A DNA stretch of 64,000 nucleotides, taken from contig BRKX01000002.1 in the NCBI GenBank assembly GCA_026008535.1, positions 70,639,380-70,703,379 on the forward strand, written 5' to 3'. Position 1 is the stretch's first letter; each line of letters starts with the position of its first letter. Below the pieces are notes generated by a model. The model saw only the letters and a program-made list of their open reading frames with translations, searched no databases and was not told where the DNA came from. Shown in pieces: positions 1 to 10,219 of this stretch. Made by a program: the position numbers and the translations under genes. Origin of the DNA: Perilla frutescens (lineage: Eukaryota > Streptophyta > Magnoliopsida > Lamiales > Lamiaceae).

Positions 1-35
1 TTTTGGAGACATATAGTTAAAGAAAGTGGCAAAAA

Positions 36-849
36 ATGATCAAGTTAAGGCCAAAGAGGTTCTCTAGAAGTAGCTCTAAGCTCGGCGGTGGCGGTGGCGG
101 CGGCGCTGCTAATTGTGGTAGTGGAGCCACTAGTGAGATCAAATGGGAATTAAGGCCCGGAGGCATGCTTGTACAAAAAAGAGAATGTAAAAAAGATACT
201 GATGAAGTGATTACAATAAGAGTTTCAACTGTTTCGTATTGGCATGACATATCAATCCAAGCAACCTCAACTTTCGGTAAGCATTAATATTCACTGACTT
301 CTCAAAAATAAAATGTTATATATTTATAAATTTTGCACTTATTTGGTACACAAACATTGACTATGACATAATGACATTATAAAAGATAAGATTTAATGTA
401 GTTTTTTTTATCGTCACATTTTGATATAACTCATATATTTCTTTTCATCTTATAAATTTATAAATTTTCTCATATTCAAAACACACCAATTCGTCCAAGA
501 TATATAACGCCTTAAAAATTACATGAAAGCATACAGAGGTTGATTTTGTTCTTAATTAAATATATCTTTAGCTTGGTGTTTTCAAACTCGTGATCTTTCT
601 TCGTGGCTTTTTATAGGTGAAGTGAAGATTTTATTATCTTTATTAACAAATTTGGAGCCCCAAGAACAAAGGCTATTGTTCAAAGGCAAAGAAAGGGGAG
701 ATGAGGAGCATTTGCACATGATTGGGGTTAGAGACAAAGACAAACTTCTCATGCTGATGGATCCGGCTATCAAAGAGAAGAAGTTACTCGGGTCGACCCG
801 TACCCGGATCATCGCCCATCCTAATTATTCTACAATTACTGCTAATTAA
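36..849 (+). CDS. BAG-like ubiquitin-domain protein without a BAG domain
   Basis: Two exons, 36-276 and 617-849, joined across a GT-AG intron in matching phase, give 157 aa. Residues 1-30 are basic then glycine-rich (a run of seven Gly). WELRPGGMLVQKR at about 37-49 is the motif that opens plant BAG1-4 proteins. Residues 59-133 form a ubiquitin-like fold, including STFGEVKILLSLL, EQRLLFKGKER and GVRDKDKLLML. In BAG1-4 this domain is followed by an Hsp70-binding BAG domain; here the protein ends soon after DPAIKEKKLL. Small ubiquitin-only relatives of BAG proteins are known in Arabidopsis, so this is probably a genuine short family member and not a truncation. The role is unknown, perhaps a proteasome or chaperone adaptor without direct Hsp70 binding. 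Only 35 bases precede the ATG, so the promoter is outside the window. Confidence 0.85.
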
Positions 850-1555
850 TTAACCAACATACGACTTAAATCCTAATCAACATTGCTAGGGTTTTACTGT
901 ATAATATATTTTCATCTAACTCACTAAATGTTTTATAATCAATTATATTGTTATTGGTGAGGGATTTTATCTTTATTCTTTTTTTTTTTTTGATTTTGTA
1001 ATTTTCTTCAGGTTGTTGTATGACATGCTTCTCGGTCACAATATATTTTTTAAATGAAATTGTAAGTGTTGATATATATAAAAATATATTCTTCCTCTTT
1101 TTCGGAAGAAATAGTTTCTTTTTTTAATATTGATCAGAATAATGAAGCTAATTATGCTTATGCGCGTCCAATTGAAAATGTAAAGTGAAAGGAAAAATTA
1201 AAGGATTACAAAAGGTGAAGGTGAAAACGAAATAATTAAAAAGATATACAAAAGAAGTTAATCTAGTGATTTTCAAGTTAATTGGGATTGCTGAAGTAGG
1301 TGAATAAAACACAAAAGAATTATAAATATTTTTGGAAACTTTTCTTTTGTAAATTTTGCTCGCGTTTCAGTAATATTCTGTAAATCTTATAAAAAAAATA
1401 AATTGCATAATGTGATCGACTTGCATTATAGAAGTTTATGAGGATAGAAATTAATCTATCACAAGTGCGCCACTAATTACTCCTTAAGTGTTGGGCCTAA
1501 TTTAATTTTGTTAATAAAAAGGAAATCATATATTTTGCCAAAGAGCACCACTTGC
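850..1555. other. AT-rich intergenic DNA
   Basis: Downstream flank of the BAG-like gene. It is AT-rich with short homopolymers. I see no ORF, BAG-domain exon or repeat ends. Confidence 0.6.
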
Positions 1556-2110
1556 GTGCATCCAGCCATATTGTGCCACGCGCGTCTGTCATTTTTTTTC
1601 TTCTCTGTACGTCTATTTAACTATTTTTGTCGTTTTTTCTTCTTTTGAATTTATAGTTTTTCTGTTTTGTTTTGAAAAAAATTTATACCCTAAAATAAAA
1701 TTTATGAACTCTAAAATTAAAGTGAATTGATTTAATTTATTTTAAATGAATATAAATTTATATCATAAAATGGAATTAATATATCTTAAAAAACACTAAA
1801 TAAACCCCTAAAAAAACCCTAAAAACATAAATATACCCCTAAAAATTCATGAATTCATAAACTTTAAACATTAATTGAAATGGAAAAAAATCGCAATTTT
1901 AACTAATAAACTAGTACAAGATACCTAACAGACGTCTTACTTTTTAATTATACAGGTGATACTTTTCGAATTTTGTGTGATACTTAGTGTTACTGTTGAT
2001 ATTGATATTGCCATTTTTTTGGGTTGATCCTCGAATTTGAACCGACCGTCTTAAATAAGGTTTATATGCACATTGTGAATTGCAAGTATTTGCCTTTACC
2101 AAATGGCAAG
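1556..2110. repeat. dispersed repeat, copy 1
   Basis: This matches 38645-39330 segment by segment: a GC-rich head (CCACGCGCGTCTGTC), then a T-rich block, TATACCCTAAAATAAAATT, an A/C-rich stretch of aaccctaaaa type, AAACTAGTA.AAGATA, and a tail around AAGGTTTATATGCAC. The copies are clearly related but diverged. No coding potential or terminal repeats were recognised, so the element class is unknown. The right end abuts the flank of the hAT element at 2133. Confidence 0.6.
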
Positions 2111-2132
2111 CCGTGTTTTACTTTGTCATGGC

Positions 2133-2441
2133 TGGGGGTGAAAATGGGCCAGGCGAGGTTGGGTTTTGCCTCGGTAGGCCTTAGTCTATTATACGAATGT
2201 TATGTTCAAGCCTGACCTATTATCTGTTGTAGACCTTTTTGTAAGCTTAGGCCTAACCTTTTTAGCAAAATGAGCTAGGCTTGGGCTTTATAAAAGACTA
2301 CTTGAAATTGTTTTTTTTATTCAACTAAGATTAATAATAACAAGAGTAACATATTTAAGAAAAGATACATAACATATTTCAAGTCAAAATTAACCTAAAA
2401 CATAAATGACAATAAATATTATTTCATTTTTTAAACAATAA

Positions 2442-2478
<37 letters not shown>

Positions 2479-3317
2479 AAATGATCAAATGAGAACCCTT
2501 CCCCTAGGTGGGAACTAGGAACCAATCCTAACCCTTGTTTGACTCAATCTGGACGGTCCATATTAAATCAGATTTAAGTGGATATGCGGTGACATTCCTG
2601 TAATTTTCGGCAACTTTATGGACGGAGGGGTAATATAGTAATTTAATAATTTTTCCATTTTGTTCTGAGGCTAAAATGAGAATCGCATGAGGCTAAAATG
2701 AGAATCGCATGATGCTAAAATGATCGAAGTAGGATGCTAAAATTGATGTGACATTTTCCACTAGGGTTTACCGTTCTCAATTAGGGTTTATTACGTTCCG
2801 ATTAGGGCTCTGATCCCAACTAGTAATTATGAGATTTCCATTAGGGTTCACTGTCCCCAAATAGGGTGTATTTCATTTCAATGAAATCATCGTTCCATTT
2901 TTATTTATCAACACATGCTAAAATGAGAAATGCACGAGGCTAAAATGAGCGAAGTCGGATGCTAAAATTGAATCTGGGCAATTTCTGAGTTCAGTTCCGA
3001 TTTTGCCCTTAATGAGATGCGCGAATTAAAGATTTTCACGATAATTACAAAAATGCCACTGAAAATCTGGATGGATCTGGGGCGTCGATTTTGCAGGATG
3101 GACGGATGGGATCGGTTCCCGGTTCTCACCTAACGATCGGCTCTCACCAGATCTCATCCCTATACCCTATATATATATATATATATATACTTATTAATAT
3201 AGGCTTCTAAAAAGATCCAAGCCTGATCTTTTTTATTTTATAGGACAAATCCAGTTAGACCTAAAATAGGCCTGGCCATAGGCCCCTGTCGGATGGCCTA
3301 ACCCATTTCCACCGCTG
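2133..3317. mobile_element. non-autonomous hAT element
   Basis: Bounded by a perfect 8-bp target-site duplication, GTCATGGC, at 2125-2132 and 3318-3325. The termini are imperfect inverted repeats: TGGGGGTGAAAATGGG at the left and CAGCGGTGGAAATGGG read inward from the right. TIRs of this kind with 8-bp TSDs are typical of plant hAT elements. No transposase is encoded. The middle of the element is a second insertion (2475-3168). Confidence 0.88.
2475..3168. mobile_element. MITE nested in the hAT element
   Basis: Inserted in an AT dinucleotide run. The ends are loose inverted repeats: TATAGGGAAATGATCAAATG at the left and TATAGGGTATAGGGATGAGA read inward from the right, each followed by a GAGAACC block. 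The interior repeats the unit GGCTAAAATGAGAATCGCAT several times (about 2680-2740 and 2915-2970) plus TTAGGGTTTA-type blocks. The TSD cannot be read because the target is an AT repeat; the superfamily is uncertain. Confidence 0.6.
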
Positions 3318-3325
3318 GTCATGGC

Positions 3326-4300
3326 CTCCGATCAAAATAAGTACCTTCATTTATTATTATTATTAAGTAGTAAATTGGACTAGAAAAATGGCTACACTAA
3401 GTTAGCAGTATGTTTAAGGCCCAATAATTGGGCCCAGAAACTAATGAGAATTTATTTATTTATTTTTCTTTTAACGAGTCTTTAATTTAATTTTTCCTTT
3501 TTCATGTATTTTCTTCATTTAAGCAGAATGAGTCCTCAGTTTTCCTAATCTTAATTAACACAAAAAACCCGAATTTAAAAGAGAAAAAATCAACGTAGGA
3601 GCCAACTTCAAAGGATAGAAAATCGTGCATTCTCTTTATCAGCTTACGTAATAATTATCAAATAGAAATTAAGTATTATATATAACTTTTTTGTCTTTAA
3701 AATCTTATTGAATTTATGTATTTTTAAAAATCGAAAATGAGAAAGACAGAAATAAAAAAATAGAGTTGGACGAATGCAAAATCGAAACGCGTAATGCACC
3801 CACCCCACCTATTAAGACAACCGTACCGTGAAAAGATCTAACCAAATATCTAATCAATCACTATCTATATACCTATATATATGTATTTTTAAATTTTAAT
3901 GCTCACCAAATTCATCACCACTAGCCTCCCTCATCCCACCAATTATGTTTTATAACTCTATAACTTGGTCAAATATTCTTGCTACTTTATGTTTCTTAAT
4001 AAATTTTTAAGTTAATTAATCTCGAACTTTGAAAAAATAAAATAGGAGAGATAATTAAGATACATACAACGCACATATGTTATTTTGATTACTATTTGAT
4101 TGGCTTGACTTATATTAATTTAAACATTCACGCAATCGTCCATATCAAAGTCCGTTTATTAGATATGTATTAGCATTTACACATGATATTGATAAACATT
4201 TGGAAAACATATATAATATATAACAGATTAATTAATAAAACACAACAGAAAATAAAAGTACAAATAGAAGCTAGCCACTTAGAAAACCCTCTTTTCTCAT
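3326..4300. other. intergenic DNA upstream of the MIR157 locus
   Basis: AT-rich with no ORF. It holds a 17-bp palindrome, GGCCCAATAATTGGGCC (3418-3434), containing two facing GCCCA boxes of the kind TCP factors bind; a regulatory role is only possible. Confidence 0.45.
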
Positions 4301-4301
4301 C

Positions 4302-4309
4302 TATATATA
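4302..4309 (+). promoter_or_regulatory. TATA box of the MIR157 primary transcript
   Basis: TATATATA in the context CATCTATATATACAAGTACG lies about 340 bases upstream of the miRNA. A CT-rich tract follows at 4340-4390. The distance suits a primary-miRNA promoter; the start site would be near 4335. Inferred from position only. Confidence 0.5.
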
Positions 4310-4639
4310 CAAGTACGTGGACATAACAATCCCAACAAACTAACCTTATTGTTTTCTCTCTTTCAACTTTTTTTTTCTTCTTCTTTTTATTAATTTCTGC
4401 CATTAATTCTAGCTACCAAGACGTAAAAAAGGGACCCTTTTATTCAACAACTTTCTATATACATATAAGTTGCAAAACCCTTTTAAATATATTGTTTAAG
4501 ATAAGGTTTTATGTTCATGTTTGAAACTTGAACGTTTCTAGAACATCAATTATTTGTTCAACTTTAATTTGTTTGCAGGCAAAGGAAATAGGACTACTTA
4601 AGGCCGCGTTTGGGTGTTCAGGTTTTCTGCTTTTATTGA

Positions 4640-4766
4640 AGTCGTTGACAGAAGATAGAGAGCACAACTACGTATGCACAATATATCGATCAATGAAAAA
4701 ATATGAGATTTTAAATTTTTGTGTATATATGATTAGATTTGTGCTCTCTAATCTTTTGTCAGCCAA
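4640..4766 (+). ncRNA. MIR157: MIR156/MIR157 precursor hairpin
   Basis: TTGACAGAAGATAGAGAGCAC at 4645-4665 is the 21-nt plant miR157 sequence, a member of the miR156 family. About 75 bases downstream, GTGCTCTCTAATCTTTTGTC (from 4741) pairs with it, with one bulged A and one G-U pair, and is the expected star strand. The 5'-arm mature sequence, the pairing and the loop length all fit a canonical pre-miRNA. The family represses SPL transcription factors and so delays the juvenile-to-adult and flowering transitions. A possible splice acceptor (TTTGCAG, ending 4578) suggests that the primary transcript is spliced. Three bases of an annealed arm are AT-rich, so the exact precursor ends are approximate. 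Confidence 0.95.
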
Positions 4767-4890
4767 TTTTTATTGCCTTCATCAACCTGATTTCTCTGTG
4801 ATCGAATCGATCACTTCGTTTGTCGAGGTAAGTTTTCTATCTTTTTTTATGATTTGTTTTTATTTTATTTTATTTATTTGCCATTTTTGA

Positions 4891-6394
4891 AATCAAGATC
4901 TTGAAGGTTTTCATGAAACCCTAATTTTGCAGCTTGTAAGCGTTTGCCAAGTAGGAAAAAAAAAGTGCTTCCGGTTTTAGAAACCCTAGCTAGTTAAGGG
5001 ATATTGATATGAGTAGAGTAGTCACTTACCTATCTTTTTTTTGTTGCTGTTATTCCAACTACTATCTTTAATTTTTTTAATTTCAAATCAGTTTCTGACA
5101 AGGTGTAATATTGTTTGAATTGTTGAAAACCTTATGTTCTTTCTACTTATTTTTGTTTTAATCGCTTACCTTTAATTATTGTTATCATTTTGGTAACATA
5201 TTTTTTTAATTAGTTTATATACCTATAAATAAATAAAAATCTCATTCAGTCAGAAATGGAGTTTTGATTAGAATACATACATATATATATATAGTGTATA
5301 TTTGATTAAAATGAAATTTTATTGTTTGAACAAAGATGGTATAGTACTTCTAGATACATATAGAACTTGGTTATACATTTATACCTTTCAAACAGATTAT
5401 CATTCTAAACAAGTAATTTGCAAAAACTAATACTATATACTTGATTACTTATAATACGTTTTTGTTATACGAAATAATTTTATAAATATCCCCTTCCCTT
5501 TTTTAACATATAATTATAATTTATTTATAAATTAATTTGTTAAAAGTAATAAAAACTTATTACAATTTGATCGAGAATTCTGTTTAATTCGTATTTTTGT
5601 TAATTAATTAAGAGAATATTATATAGTCAGGTGATCATTCTTATCAACATGTGCTATAAATCGTGCAAGAAATAATTAAAGATTAGCCTCTTATCTTATA
5701 TAAAAAAAAATACCTCCGTAATTTTATTAGATAAGATGCTGGTCTTTTCTTGCATCATTTAAAAATCAAAAGCTAGCCTACACATATATAATTAGCTACA
5801 AGTGTTCAAATTAACTCATCGATCACTAATATTATTTCTTTACCGGTCATAATTTCGTCCAAAACCACTATTTCTCTATGATAAATTTGAATAATCGCAA
5901 ACCTTTTAACAACGATTTCAGCGGTGCAAATGAAGTATATAGTCGTAGCAAGTGAACGAGAAATTAAATAATAAATTATTATTTTTACGCAAATTTAAGT
6001 TTTTTTAATCCACTCATTTTGTTTGGCTAAAAACATAAATCAATGGATTTAAATAAATACAAAATAAATATTATTTCATTTTAAGTAGATTTGAAATCAT
6101 ATGCCAATTTCAATACCTAATTGGCCCCTTTTATTTGTATTTTTTAATATTTTCTTTTAAATTTGCTTTTTTTTTAATGTATAATTCGTAATATTTTGAT
6201 TTTAGTCTAGGCCCATTCATAGGCTAGTTTGGGGCAAAGAAGTTCCAGCCCAAAGAGATTTCAGGTAGGCCCAGCCCATATTTTACTTTCCGGATCCGTT
6301 TGAATTTTTGCCCCATGTGGGGTGGTCCAAACAACATTTTTATTTTATTTTTTTATTAATTGTTTTTATTTTAGGAATACCACCAGTCCACCAT
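4891..6394. other. AT-rich intergenic DNA
   Basis: I found no coding exon, RNA gene or TE terminus. A stretch near 6205-6290 is richer in GGCCCA-like boxes but nothing more can be said. Confidence 0.5.
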
Positions 6395-6714
6395 CAGATG
6401 AAATTCTCTTGTACATTATGTGCAACACTTTATACTATATAATTAAAATTATTAATTTTTGGTCTGTCCTTTTCTTCAATTTCAATTGGTTGTACTTTAG
6501 TTTAATTTTACACATGTTAATTAGGGTTCGCTTTTCTCAATTATATACATATTTATATACCCTAATTAGAAAAGGCGAACCATAATTAACTTGTGTAAAA
6601 TTAAATTAAAGTACAATAAATTGAAATTGAAAAAAAAACAGTATAAAAATTAATAATTATAAGTGTATAATAGTACAAAATGTCGCTACATAATGTAGCT
6701 GAGGATTTCATCCG
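6395..6714. mobile_element. fold-back Mutator-like MITE
   Basis: The element is almost entirely an inverted repeat of two arms of about 155 bases meeting near 6550. Ends are CAGATGAAATTCTC and, read inward from the right, CGGATGAAATCCTC. It is flanked by a 9-bp TSD, GTCCACCAT (6386-6394) and GTCCACCAC (6715-6723), with one mismatch; 9-bp TSDs are typical of Mutator-like elements. The TIR is the same as that of the element at 10220-11397. A transcript would fold into one long hairpin. Confidence 0.88.
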
Positions 6715-7036
6715 GTCCACCACAATCCAATTCTAATTTTTTTCTAAACAAAATAACCTTCATTGTATATAAAAAGTTCTAAATGCTTATTTTTTCTCCT
6801 TTTGCAAACACATATTAATAGATAAACACCATACATCTAGAGTGTTAAGTGAAATTTGAAGATGCTAATTATATTTAAATTAATTGGAACAAGTATATTT
6901 TTCGTAGCTTATTTCATTTCGATCTTATATGTAATCTAAAATATAACATATTCCGGAAAAATTTATTCAATGCTTGTAAGTTAATTCAATTGAAATTTTG
7001 ATAAAATCACATAATGATTGGTTATGAGACCAATTA

Positions 7037-7061
7037 CGTGTGTGCGCGCGCGCGCGTGTGG
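7037..7061. repeat. alternating purine-pyrimidine tract (GT/GC)
   Basis: CGTGTGTGCGCGCGCGCGCG followed by TGTGG is a CG-rich alternating run in AT-rich surroundings. Such runs can adopt Z-DNA. Confidence 0.8.
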
Positions 7062-7149
7062 TACTAAAATTGCTTGATTCAGCGTTGCATGTATCTAATT
7101 CCGTTAAGGGCCAACACAATACCACGAGACCAAAAATGTTACAAAAAAG

Positions 7150-7370
7150 TCCCCTTGGGGTGATGACCTACTGGTGGAGTGGTATTATTTTAAGGTCAAA
7201 GGTCTCAAATTTGAATTCCACCACCAACACCGCTAGATGTGAATCTGTCACACCTGGCTTGCCAAGTATAGTTAACCTCCATGTGTGATTTACAGACTAT
7301 TATACAGAAACGGGATTTACCCAGTGCACACTTCAGTAGTGGCTGCGGATTACCCTTGACAAAAAAAAAA
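7150..7370 (+). mobile_element. tRNA-derived SINE, copy 1
   Basis: The 5' part carries an A-box-like TGACCTACTGGTGGAGTGG and a B-box-like CAAATTTGAATTCC, the internal RNA polymerase III promoter of tRNA-derived SINEs. The body has CACCGCTAGATGTGAATCTG and TGCGGATTACCC, and it ends in A10 (7361-7370). A TSD of about 14-18 bases, AAAATGTTACAAAAAAG and AAAATGCTACAAAAAAAAG, flanks it. A second copy lies at 17580-17793. Confidence 0.82.
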
Positions 7371-7384
7371 TGCTACAAAAAAAA

Positions 7385-7435
7385 GATTATCAATGCATGC
7401 TAATCCACATGTGAAACTAAGTCTATAATTTTTCC

Positions 7436-7476
<41 letters not shown>

Positions 7477-8722
7477 TTTTAAAGGCAAATATTATATTTG
7501 GTTAGGATCCATGGTTATGGCCAAATCCAACAGATATGATTTCAAACAAACAAATATACACATACATATATATATAGGTGATGGGTTTGGTAAAAACCAA
7601 TTCTACTGTGGGAATTAACTAGGACCACATCTCACACTACACAATCTTAAAAAATCAAAGGTCCAAATTTGATTAAAAGGTCTGTAATATTTGAAAAGTT
7701 TTTTGCGGGAAGGTATTGACTTAATTTGATAATTCTTATAAAAATCACGGAAGATTTGATAACAGATCGACATGCTATCGAAGCGTTATCGTTATGGTAA
7801 TTAAAGTTTTTAAATATTATTAGCGAAAAATATATTCTAAAAATTAATTATAAACCTAATTTGATTTAATAAATTTTGATTTAATGGAAGAAATTCTAAT
7901 TGGATGAAATAAACATAATTAGATGAAATACACATTGGTTGAATGTGATAAACCCCAAATGAGTCGGAATAAATCATAATAATAATATATATGTACTACG
8001 TTAGCATTATGGTTTTGCTTCGTCAGCACTGTGAATTACACTATGTTAGTATATGACAATACTCGATTAACATACATTATAAATCATAATTGGATGAAAT
8101 AAATCATAATAACCAATTAGGAACTTTAAAAAAAATTAAATTAAAAAAAAATAATCATAATTAGATGGAATAAACCACAATTGAGATGAAATAGATCATA
8201 ATTGAGATTGAATAAACCCTAATAAATATGTACTACGCTAGCATTATGATAATTCTTCGTTAGCACAATGAATACATTGTGTTAGCATATAACGAATGCT
8301 TCGTTAGCATACGTTATCATTTGTTATCATAATGCTGGCGAAGCATTATGATAAGCTAACGAAAGTATTTATCACATGGGTATGCATAAAAATTTATCTT
8401 TTGTATTTTTCGTCCATATTTTTCATCTAAATTTTGCCTTTCGACATCTTAAATGAAAGAGTACGAAGAGAGCTAACTTTAATTTGATATATTTTTTGTG
8501 TGCATTGAATTAAAAATGAATAAGTTATGATCGTTTAAATTGCTAACATCATGAATTTTAATGGGTTTGGACGAAAATAACATTCTTTCCTCCATTTTTT
8601 GTTCTATTATTCACGAAATTGCCACCATATTTTTCATTAAATCTCAATCATTAGAGTAATACATTTGATGGTGGAGATGTGATCCTGTTACCACACTAGG
8701 AAAAATATCATATTTGATCCAT
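7385..8722. repeat. unclassified repeat region with internal 240-base duplication
   Basis: From about 7573 (after AT repeats) to 8380 the sequence is repetitive. Two diverged units, about 7976-8075 and 8215-8320, share TATGTACTACG.TAGCATTATG, CTTCGT.AGCAC and GTGTTAG.ATAT. The word CTTCGTTAGCAT recurs in direct orientation and appears inverted at 8331-8362. Short 'ATAATTAGATGAAATA' words recur between 7900 and 8210. No coding region or clear termini. 8400-8722 has no recognisable feature. Confidence 0.5.
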
Positions 8723-8747
8723 TCTCTCTCTCTCTCTCTCTCTCTCT
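8723..8747. repeat. (CT)n microsatellite
   Basis: About twelve CT units; an AT-rich stretch follows. Confidence 0.9.
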
Positions 8748-9042
8748 ATGTACTAATCTGATACTATATTATATATGTATTCTCACTTTAGAATTAGAAA
8801 TTTATAATGTAAAAAATAAGATTTGATCTCAAATCTCAAAACATAAAAAGATGCATGGAGGCAATTTTGATTTGTATGAACAGTCCAAATATGATCGAGA
8901 AAGCTCTTGCACTCTTATTCATATATGTGTATTACAATCGATGCTCAACATGCAATCATACATATATATATATATATATATATGATCAAAAACACATCGC
9001 AACGAACATTTTAAACAAATCCCAAAACCAAATTTGTAACAC

Positions 9043-9465
9043 TTAAAACAAGAAAAATCCGGCTGCAGCCACAGTGCCCACGACGGCCGAGATCTCCAAA
9101 GCGGCGGCGCCGTCAGTGGGTGCATCAGCTTCCGGCTTTGCATCATCAGCTGCCGGTGATGTTGCTGGTGCATCAGCGATAGGTGCCTCAGCCGGAGAGC
9201 CTTCAGGGGAGGCATCGCTGGCGGCCGGAGCTGGTGCCGATGATGGCTCCTCCTCTTGGGAGGAGGCTGGGACGGCCGCTGTCGGGGTGGCGGCGGTCGT
9301 GGGAGCTGCGGCGGTTGATGCTTTTGGTGTGGCGGCGGGGGAAGTTGATTTTGATGGAGCCGCTGCGGGTGTCGATGAGGGGGCGCCGGATGGAGATTGA
9401 GCAGAAACAGCCGCAGCGAAGACGGCGGAGAAGACGAGGGCAAGAACGATCAAATGGCGTGCCAT
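9043..9465 (-). CDS. classical arabinogalactan protein, GPI-anchored
   Basis: Single exon, 140 aa. Residues 1-22 are a signal peptide ending AVSA, with cleavage before QSPSG. Residues 23-120 are rich in Pro, Ala, Ser and Thr, with many AP, SP and TP dipeptides that in this family are hydroxylated and carry arabinogalactan. An acidic SQEEEPSS patch interrupts the domain. The C terminus is a hydrophobic GPI-addition signal, LEISAVVGTVAAAGFFLF. This is the standard classical AGP layout and length; the protein would sit on the outer plasma membrane and in the wall. GC-rich coding sequence contrasts with its AT-rich surroundings, and long open frames on the other strand and frames here are compositional shadows. 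Which of the many AGPs it matches cannot be told. Confidence 0.93.
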   Translation of the reverse strand: MARHLIVLALVFSAVFAAAVSAQSPSGAPSSTPAAAPSKSTSPAATPKASTAAAPTTAATPTAAVPASSQEEEPSSAPAPAASDASPEGSPAEAPIADAPATSPAADDAKPEADAPTDGAAALEISAVVGTVAAAGFFLF

Positions 9466-9535
9466 TTTTATTCCTTGTTTATTTTTATTTTTTTACCAAG
9501 CTTTATTAGTGATTCTTGTAGGTGTTTGCAGCAAA

Positions 9536-9572
9536 TTTTTCTCTAATTATTTGGAGAATAATTAGAGAAAAA
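9536..9572 (-). promoter_or_regulatory. perfect 16-bp hairpin in the AGP 5' leader
   Basis: Arms TTTTTCTCTAATTATT (9536-9551) and AATAATTAGAGAAAAA (9557-9572) are exact reverse complements around a 5-base loop. It lies 70-107 bases upstream of the ATG and downstream of the TATA box, so it should be in the 5' UTR. A small MITE relic or a translation-modulating stem are both possible. Confidence 0.7.
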
Positions 9573-9616
9573 CTGCAATGACTCAAGAATGAGGATAACG
9601 GTAGGAGGTGGCGGGG

Positions 9617-9624
9617 TTTTTATA
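9617..9624 (-). promoter_or_regulatory. TATA box of the AGP gene
   Basis: On the minus strand CCGCCGTATAAAAACCCC gives a good TATAAAAA about 155 bases before the ATG. The predicted start near 9590 gives a leader of about 125 bases. Confidence 0.7.
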
Positions 9625-10210
9625 CGGCGGAGGACGGCCGAGATGGCGGGAGTTTTTCGGTGAAAAATTCATGCAAATGAACCGTTAATTTTTGTCCACA
9701 TAAGAGTACAAGGTTAATTAGGGGTCAACATCGATCGATTATTTTGGGGTTGGTTGCAATATATATTTATGGTAAATACTAAATAGTGATTATAATTTAT
9801 AGGTGTATATGTTATGTTGAGTTAAATGTGTAAAAAAAAAAGATTATATATATATATATATAAAAGTGGGGACAAATTTTGTTGTAATATTTTTAGGACG
9901 TTGTGTTTAATGAATGTATAAGTTAGGTTTTGCGTAATACAACGATATGATGAAGTGCTTCCATTAATTTGATTTGATTCTTAATTTTCTATATATACGT
10001 TTCCATTACCCATAAGAGGTCATTATTGAATGCATGTTATATATTCTATAAGTTATCATGCATTATTCGTAATATATATAAATAGTCAATCACTCAATCA
10101 TATTGAAGGTGAATATCATTGATTAATTAAGCTTTTGATGGAGAACATAATTTGTTGAAAGAGACTAAAACCAAACGAGAGAACGAGAGAGAATGAATAT
10201 GACATATATG
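9625..10210. other. AGP upstream region
   Basis: Promoter-side flank with short AT repeats (9845-9862). No further feature seen before the TSD of the next transposon. Confidence 0.5.
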
Positions 10211-10219
10211 ATCCTAGCC

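Noticed and set aside
4528..4890. 120-aa ORF
   Set aside because: It spans the MIR157 hairpin and has no protein-like features.
8919..9509. Long overlapping ORFs around the AGP gene in other frames and on the + strand (up to 174 aa)
   Set aside because: They are shadows of the GC-rich Ala/Pro coding sequence. Only the minus-strand 140-aa frame has a signal peptide and GPI signal.
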